Shown here piece after piece: positions 57,460 to 64,000 of a DNA stretch of 64,000 nucleotides. Each line of letters starts with the position of its first letter. The first letter of the stretch is position 1. The notes below the pieces were generated by a model, which worked only from the letters and a program-made list of their open reading frames with translations, had not been told where the DNA came from and ran no database searches. The stretch covers positions 41,545,676 through 41,609,675 of the forward strand of contig CM049311.1 of the NCBI GenBank assembly GCA_026874595.1. Reading direction: 5' to 3'. The position numbers and the translations under genes are program-made. This DNA comes from Sipunculus nudus (Eukaryota; Annelida; Sipuncula; Golfingiida; Sipunculidae).

Positions 57460-59172
57460 GTCCGTCCATCAGGTTTCATTTCCGTGTGATAACTTTTCTA
57501 AATATTATCAGATTTCATCCAAATTTGTGTTAGTGATTGCTCTCATGCATACCTTGTATGGGATTGGTTTTGGAGTGTCTGGCTTCTGTCTGTCTGTCTG
57601 TCACTTTGTCTGTCTGTTTGTCAGGTTTTCGTTTCCGTGCCATAACTTTCCTAAATATTATCCAATTTCATCCAAATTTTGGCCAGTGATTGCTCTCATG
57701 CATACCTTGGTTGGGATTGGTTTTGGAGTGTCTGGCTTCTGTCTGTCTGTCTGTCACTTTGTCTGTCTGTCAGGTTTTCGTTTCCGTGCGATAACTTTCC
57801 AAAATATTATCCAATTTCATTCAAATTTTGGCCAGTGATTGCTCTCATGCATACCTTGGTTGGGATTGGTTTTGGAGTGTCTGGCTTCTGTCTGTCTGTC
57901 TGTCACTTTGTCTGTCTGTCTGTCAGGTTTTCGTTTCCGTGCGATAACTTTCCTAAATATTTTCCTATTTCATTTAAATTTTTGTCAGTCATTGCTCTTA
58001 TGCTTACCTTGGTTGGGATTGGTTCTGGAGTGTCTGGCTTCTGCCTGTCTGTCTGTCCGTCTGTCAGGTTTTCGTGTCTGTGCCATTATTTTCCTAAATA
58101 TTATCTGATTTCATTCAAATTTTGGTCAGTGATTGATCTCATGCTTACTATGGTTGGGATTGGTTTTGGAGTGTCTGGCATCTGTCCGACACCCTGTTTG
58201 TCAGTCCATCAAATTTTCATTTCTGTGCAATAACTTTCCTAAATATTATTCTGTTTCATCTAAATTTTGGTCAGTCATTGGTCTTATGCTTACCATGGTT
58301 GGGATTGGTTTTGGAGTGTCTGGCTTCTGTCTGCCTGTTCGTATGTCTGTCATTTTGTCTGTCTGTCTGTCAGGTTTTCGTTTCCATGCGATAACTTTCC
58401 TAAATATTATCCTATTTCATTCAAATTTTTGTCAGTCATTGCTCTTATGCTTACCTTGGTTCAGATTGGTTTTGGCGTGTCTGGCTTCTGCCTGTCTGCC
58501 TGTCACTCTGTCTGTCCATCTGTCAGGTTTTTGTGTCTGTGCCACTACTTTCCTAAATATTATCTGATTTCATTCAAATTTTGGTCAGTGATTGATCTCA
58601 TGCTTACTGTGGTTGGGATTGGTTTTGGAGTGTCTGGCATCTGTCGGTCTGTCACCCTGTTTGTCAGTCCGTCAGATTTTCATTTCCGTGCGATAACTTT
58701 CCTAAATATTATCTGATTTCATTCAGATTTTGGTCAGACATTGCCCTCGTGCATACCTTGGTTGGGATTAGATTTGGAGTGTCTGGCTTTTCTCTGTCTG
58801 TCTGTCACTATGTCTGTCCCTCTGTCAGGTTTACATTTCCCTGCTATAACTTTCCTAAATATTTTCCGATGTCATTCAAATTTTTGTCAGTGATTGCTCT
58901 CATGCTTACCTTGGTTTGGATTTGTTTTGAAATTCCTGGCTTATGTCCGTCGGTCTGTCTGTCACTATTTCCTGTTTTTGTTTCTGTGGGATAACTTACC
59001 TAAATATTATCTGATTTCATTCAAATTTTGGTTAGTGATTGCTCTTATGCATACCCTGGTTTGGATTTGTTTTGGAGTGTCTGGCTTCTGTCTGTCTGTC
59101 ACTTTGTCTGTCCGTCCTTTATCAAGCATGAAAAACAACAAGAACCCAAAGCGGGGGACATTAATTCCATGA
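57370..59172 (+). mobile_element. Element K: 150-bp units with (TGTC)n
   Basis: It abuts copy J. The 5' end is TTGTCCCCCGCTGAGCGG...; near the 3' end is AGCGGGGGACATTAATTCC, so TGTCCCCCGCT is inverted at both ends. In between lie eleven units of about 150 bp. The phrase TTTTGGAGTGTCTGGCTTCTG occurs at about 57570, 57722, 57870, 58025, 58165, 58311, 58470, 58622, 58772, 58925 and 59071, each followed by a TGTC tetranucleotide run and then TTTCCGTGCGATAACTTTCC. Because the period is close to a multiple of three, overlapping frames of 142-184 codons stay open in more than one frame; I do not regard them as genes. Confidence 0.75.
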
Positions 59173-59258
59173 ATATGCTTGTTTTGTTTGTTCTTTCTCA
59201 GATTTTTGGGCATATCTTCTTGTTTTTGTTTTAACCTCAACTGTGCCTACATCATTTT

Positions 59259-61086
59259 TAGCTCAGCTGACTATAAGTCATCTGAGCTATAGTCGTGGTC
59301 CTTTGTCAGTCGTCCGTCCGTTAACAGGGCACACTTTGAAACCATTTGACCTACAAATCCAAAATTTTGCATACAGTTAGATGTCCCCAAAATCTTCTTC
59401 CATGCCAAAAATGGGTCACTAGGACTTCGTTCCATTGAGATATTAAGGAAAAACCTCCGTTTTCCATAAAAGGCCATTGTTACACTTCAAGGCTGTGTAA
59501 TATCAAAGCCACTGATCTGTTTTTGATCATATTTAGTGTACATATTCTTCAATACATTTTCTATGTACATACCAAAAATTAGGTCAGTATTGCATATTGC
59601 TTTGAAGTTTTGGGCCCAAATATAATGCAATTTTTAAAAAATCAGGAAAAATATTTAATCACTTAACATGAGAATTGCTGAAGCTGAACTTTATCAGGGA
59701 TATAACTTTATTTAATTAAGATTCAATAGTTTACCCTATATTAGATCTGAATTTTGAAAATTTGTCAAGTTATTAGCATAAATAAAAAATCAATACCTTA
59801 AATTTTGTATAACTTTGGCAACGGCATGTTTATTCCCTGTAAGCACTGTTCATTTAATATTCACAGCATATATACATCAGGATTTAATCTTTTAAAATCG
59901 CAAATTTCAAAGGAATTGATTCATGTTTTCAAACACCATGTCAGGTGTTGTTTACATCTAGCCAACCTAGTAGTACAGCCTTCCCTTGTGTTATTTAACC
60001 CCCTCTAGGCAGCTTGCCTTGGCTCAGCTTAGCCACTGCTAGCAGGCTTCCCCTCTGCCCTGCACTTGCCCCTTCTCCCCCAGATGGTGCATAAACTAGA
60101 TGAATGTTATAATTTTCTGTTTTAGATTCATACTTATTCTAGGCTATGCTACATTTTAGATTGTACCACCAGGGTTACAATGATTAAGGTGCACATTTAA
60201 TTGTGTCCACAAAAAGTGTATTGCTATGAAAGTGTCGATGTTCATCAGAAAAGTAAATCCTTACTTCAGAAGAGTAAAAACTTCACCAGGTGTGAAATTG
60301 ACTATTAATTGCAGTAATAAAGTATAGCTGAGATAGTAATTAGCACAATGATATTGTTTGTCCCTCATTCCACCAACAGTGTGTATACTTTATTACTTTA
60401 TTTGAAAAGATGTTTTTATTTTATCAGATTTACTGAATCTTTCATTTCAGTGAATAAACTGCAGCATGAACTGAAAACTCCAGTGTGCAAAACTTTTTAA
60501 TAGTGATTCAAGGAATGTTGTGGCATTATTTTCTTTTAAATTCAGTTTACTTGTTTGTGATTTAAAGATAATAAAATATATGTGTATGCATAATATGACC
60601 CGATATAAGCTACACTCTGGATAAATAATGATTGTAACTTAGAATTCTGATATTTTAACTTATATTTTTCAGATTTTTTTTAAAAAAATTTATGAAACTT
60701 GTAAATAAAAAAAATGAATCTGATAAAACTGTTAATGGAAAAAGAGGATATGCCAAAAAATAGGCTTTTTTATAAACTTAAATGCATTATTCCCTTGAAA
60801 GTGAAGTAAAGGTATTAGTCCCTTCTGTCCACATTCCTGTCCATCTGTAAAGTTTTCATATGCATCACGGTATCTCAAAAGTTTACTGTTTTTCTTCATG
60901 ATAGTCTTGTCAGAGTATTAGTTTTGCAATCATAAATTTAGATATATTTACTAAAACCAAGTAGAAGGGCCTCTTTCCTCTTAGCTTCTCATATGCTTAT
61001 TTATACGAAAAACATCACACTTGAATATTTTGCAATTGCAAAAATTTCAAAATTCTGCTGAGCGCCGTGACCCATGGGTCCCTTGT
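59259..61086 (+). mobile_element. RC1 copy L, diverged
   Basis: 5' palindrome at 59260, short TCCG tract, one diverged core (about 59330-59960), then a 3' region different from copies G and I, ending TTCTGCTGAGCGCCGTGACCCATGGGTCCCTTG with an intact palindrome. The core is more diverged than those of B, C, G and I. Confidence 0.75.
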
Positions 61087-61130
61087 TTCTTTATCCCTGG
61101 CCATTACAGTGTCCTGCCAGGCTTGCTTCC

Positions 61131-63240
61131 TCACACCAAATCTCTCTCTGACTCTGTTTTTCCATCAGTCCAACTACCTGTCTTGTTAGATGAATACATT
61201 ATTTTGGAGGAATTGTAATCCAGCTTTGCGGCAGGTGCCCTTTTCAGCGCAGCATCCAGTTGACCAAAAATGCGTTCCCCACTGATATTTGTCGCAGTGC
61301 ATGAAGCTGCCATTTCTTGAATGGTCTCTGATGGGGAGTGGTACAGGCCACCTTCAAGCTGATCTGAAACTTGTCTCTTTATGTCTTGGCTTATCTTTGT
61401 TAATAATTTCTGAACAAGTATATCTGTGGTTTTGTCAATGCTGGGGTCTGCGCATGTGATCAAGCTAGTTAAAACTTCATCATTTTTTATGAGCACATGG
61501 TTGAACAGGCTAACATTTCCTTCAATAAAATGCTGTGGGTCTTTTACCTATGATGTGTTTTTACTGGCCGATTATTTGTTTGTGGAGAGGATAGGCTCAT
61601 CTTTCTCCATCAGCCTCATCAAGGGACCTGTTACGAGTTTGCTGATAAGTCCTAATGCACGACAACCTGATATACAGAACTTGATTTGTAGGTCAGTATA
61701 CACAGAACTCAGAAGATTATTGGGCGTGCCCCATACCTGCCAAAAGAAAATGGAGAATGTGTTAATGCAGATGATACACTGAGCCTGCATTCTTAAACAG
61801 AATATGGAATCTATTTCCTATGAAGGGATGAATGGTGCATTTTTTAACATTACAACTAGCAAGAAAAGCTTTGATTTCAACTGGTGAACCACAACCATCT
61901 TTGTGAAATACACTGCACACAGCCCCAATCAGTGCCTGTGTACCACCTTCATTCCTGTGTTTGTAAGATTTAGAGGTTGCTGAATTTAATTCTTTTTCTG
62001 CTTCTTTTAACACAGTCTCAGCACTTTTGGCAAAGGTGTCCAGAGGGTGGAGTGCACAGAAAAAATTGTTCCATGTGTCACCAGACTTGTCAATGGCTTG
62101 TTTCAGAATGTCATTTGTTTTCTTGTTTACAATGTGTCTATCTGTCATTGTGTTGGACACATTCTGTAGTATGCTGGAGTTTTTAACATCTGTTTTATCC
62201 ACTGATGCTATGGCTTAAGCATATGATTGTGCGCTACCACTTGGTATCTGTTCCATCCTGAGTGTGTATGTGTTATCCCTTGTGGATACCTGTATTTCTG
62301 CAAAGTGCTGTTTCTGTTAGGTTGTTCCATCACATTTGAGTGTTGTATGTGTAGCGCTTTTCAGTTCCTCTTTAGCATGTAAATGCGATACTGTTCCCAT
62401 CTCTCGCACAATCCTTGAACATGTTGATGGATCAGGCAGATCTTGGACTCCCATCCTAGTCAATTTCCCCACAATAAATTTGATGACAGGTGCCATGTTT
62501 TATACACTTACTTGTTTCTGTGCACAGAAGTATATCACCTGAAGAATTGTACTGCTGTAAGTCCTCCCATCTAATTATGTTTTGATCACTGTTCCACTGG
62601 CTTCAGCTAGCAAGTCATGTAACTTATCTTTCTCATATTCCAATTCAGTGACATCTGACTTTAGACGAATGTTCTGTTCATGGATTGTAGTGTCTGGTTT
62701 GCCAAAAACTTTCACAACATGACATGCCAACAGATTTTTGTATTTTGGATTTATAATACCTATGTATACAGCGTTTCTGGACTGTAATCCGTTTTAGTCG
62801 ATCACTGAGAGTTTTGAACTTTTGCACGTTTTATTTCATTGCAGGCTGCTCCGTAAACTTGAGATCTGAGATACTTTGCGTTTTAATTTCTGATTTTCAT
62901 ATCTCAGTTGATACTGTATTACCTTCAACTTAAGTTCTGAAAAAGTTCTATTTAGCTGTTTTACTTTCTTCTCAAGGGTTATCACATGAGTGGACTTTTC
63001 AGTAATTACAGTCTGTGCTGCCAAAGTTTCTTTGACCAAATCAGAATTTAGCTTTTTAAATTTTGCTGTTTCCTCAAACTGACCATCTGTAATAGGCTTC
63101 TTTAAACCAGACTATGGTGGGACAAATTCTGATTGCAAAAATTCTGCCAGTTTCTCTGCATCCCTCTTATTTTTCCCAAGCTTAGCTCTCTGTGATTTCA
63201 GTCTTGATATGCAAATGTATACTTAACAGTATTTCCTACA
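61131..63240 (-). pseudogene. Decayed transposase-like gene, about 690 codons
   Basis: On the - strand one reading frame runs from about 63240 to 61770 and, after one frameshift near 61770-61800, from there to 61131. N-terminal part: charged coiled coil (about 63040-62840, KKVKQLNRTFSELKLKVIQY). Middle: NMAPVIKFIVGKL, then LKCDGTT followed by HFAEIQVST (like the first Asp-bearing strand of an RNase H fold), TMTDRHIVNKKTNDIL, WNNFFCALHPLDTFA, FIGNRFHILFKNAGSVYHLH. End: NISGERIFGQLDAALKRAPA and NKTGSW. These motifs recall a widespread unnamed transposase-like family in marine invertebrates; that is from memory. In-frame stops lie at 63112, 62836, 62794, 62575, 62500, 62317, 62215, 61572 and 61548. 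No start, terminal repeats or target duplication found. Confidence 0.65.
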
Positions 63241-64000
63241 AACGGGCTTCCAACTGTCACATGAATTATATGGAGTCCGCAAATGATTAATCAAACTGAG
63301 CTCAATCACTTTACAAAATGATCACTACTTCGCGTATAGGTACGATCACTTGACATAGATGGCAACTCATGTAACTACCAGCTGTTTCAAGTTAACCCAC
63401 CAGGCGGCGATATCGGCGGGCTGAAAAGGGACAAGCAGCTGCACGGGAGTTAGAAGAAGACTTTATAAAAAATAACTGCCTATTATCAGATAACTTTTAT
63501 TTGCATAATAGGTAATAAATATAGGAAAGTAAAGGCGCGTTAAAATATATACGACCGGAAATGGTCCTAGCTAGCGTGCCCTCGATCAGGCCCTGTTTGG
63601 TACGCGCGGTCACCCATCCAAAAACTAACCGGGGTCGTTTAAACTTAACTAAGATGACAGCTCCAACTGTGTCACAGTTGTTCCACCGCGTGTGCTTTCC
63701 CACACATTGTAAATATTATTGCTAAAGATCCCATGTGAATTGCACACGAGGCACGTGTGTACCAGGAATGGTACACGAGTTTGCTTCGTCAAGGACACCC
63801 ATTTTGATCTTGAACGCTTTATCATGTTATATATATTATGAAAAACGCATCTTTGTATCTTCAAAAATTTTTATTGGAAACAAGTTTGATGTGGATGCTC
63901 AATGTTATAAGAATCTAGTCAGATACAAACTGCGGTGCCCGTGAGAAACGGAGGCATTTCACCTTAACATCGTCGACAGAAAACATTGTTGGCCGTCGCG
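63241..64000. other. No gene seen
   Basis: Sequence with normal complexity and higher GC near the end, but no exon with convincing splice sites or recognisable protein. The next parvin exon is not here. Confidence 0.4.

Noticed and set aside
57410-58716. Overlapping open frames of 142-184 codons on the + strand
   Set aside because: They are translations of the 150-bp units and TGTC runs of element K in more than one frame; the period near a multiple of three keeps them open. No start, splice or domain evidence.
60450-60501. Phase-compatible candidate third parvin exon after acceptor TTTCATTTCAG
   Set aside because: It would add about 15 residues and stop, and has no similarity to the acidic segment or calponin-homology domain expected next. 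It lies inside RC1 copy L.
61131-63240. Alternative genetic code (TAA/TAG read as sense) to explain the stops
   Set aside because: A TGA stop at 62836-62838 and a frameshift near 61770-61800 are present as well, and the host shows no sign of a variant nuclear code. Pseudogene decay is simpler.

Overview
The window looks like nuclear DNA of an invertebrate, most likely a bivalve or other mollusc. Exons are short and split by GT-AG introns, intergenic DNA is AT-rich, and much of the second half is built from non-coding interspersed repeats carrying (TCCG)n / (ACGG)n tracts, palindromic ends and tandem core units. That layout resembles the 'pearl'/Helentron-associated elements described from bivalves. 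The host assignment is an inference; no rRNA, tRNA or mitochondrial marker was seen.

Only one host gene is supported: the first two coding exons of a parvin (ILK-PINCH-parvin adhesion complex) on the + strand. Exon 1 is 24803-24908 and exon 2 is 43802-43903. The splice phases match (phase 1 to phase 1), the intron between them is 18,893 bp, and the calponin-homology exons must lie beyond position 64000. Two other coding remnants belong to mobile elements. One is a two-exon C-terminal fragment of a MULE-type transposase on the - strand (8437-9511), inside an element with a perfect 9-bp target duplication. The other is a decayed ~690-codon transposase-like frame on the - strand (61131-63240), with nine in-frame stops but only one obvious frameshift.

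Layout: 0-5.4 kb holds two foldback-type inverted-repeat elements and a 151-bp MITE. 5.8-8.2 kb is a reversed copy of the dominant rolling-circle-like family (called RC1 here). 8.2-10.05 kb is the MULE. 10-16.9 kb is mostly featureless, with TAATAG tracts and a fragment of another repeat family. 16.9-20.8 kb is bounded by inverted subterminal repeats. 21.1-21.85 kb is a candidate solo LTR. 22-24.5 kb is rich in (TA)n. From 25 kb on, intron 1 and the sequence beyond exon 2 are almost solid repeats: a 3.2-kb inverted-repeat element, about ten further RC1 copies or pieces, and tandem arrays with periods of about 180, 281, 155, 144/289 and 150 bp, each belonging to a different non-autonomous element.

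The main result is how these elements relate. Several nest three deep, so the window carries its own filled and empty sites. RC1 enters T-runs and in both measurable cases leaves exactly two more T residues than the empty site. A 699-bp MITE (called X here) is present twice, each copy with a perfect 9-bp duplication. Otherwise unrelated core repeats share a GGTGGCGCCACC palindrome and a TCAAGGTCA motif. One array holds about 13 clusters of four AGGTCA-type half-sites at 144-bp spacing. One RC1 copy ends just after a degenerate endonuclease-like reading frame, which may tie the family to Helentrons.
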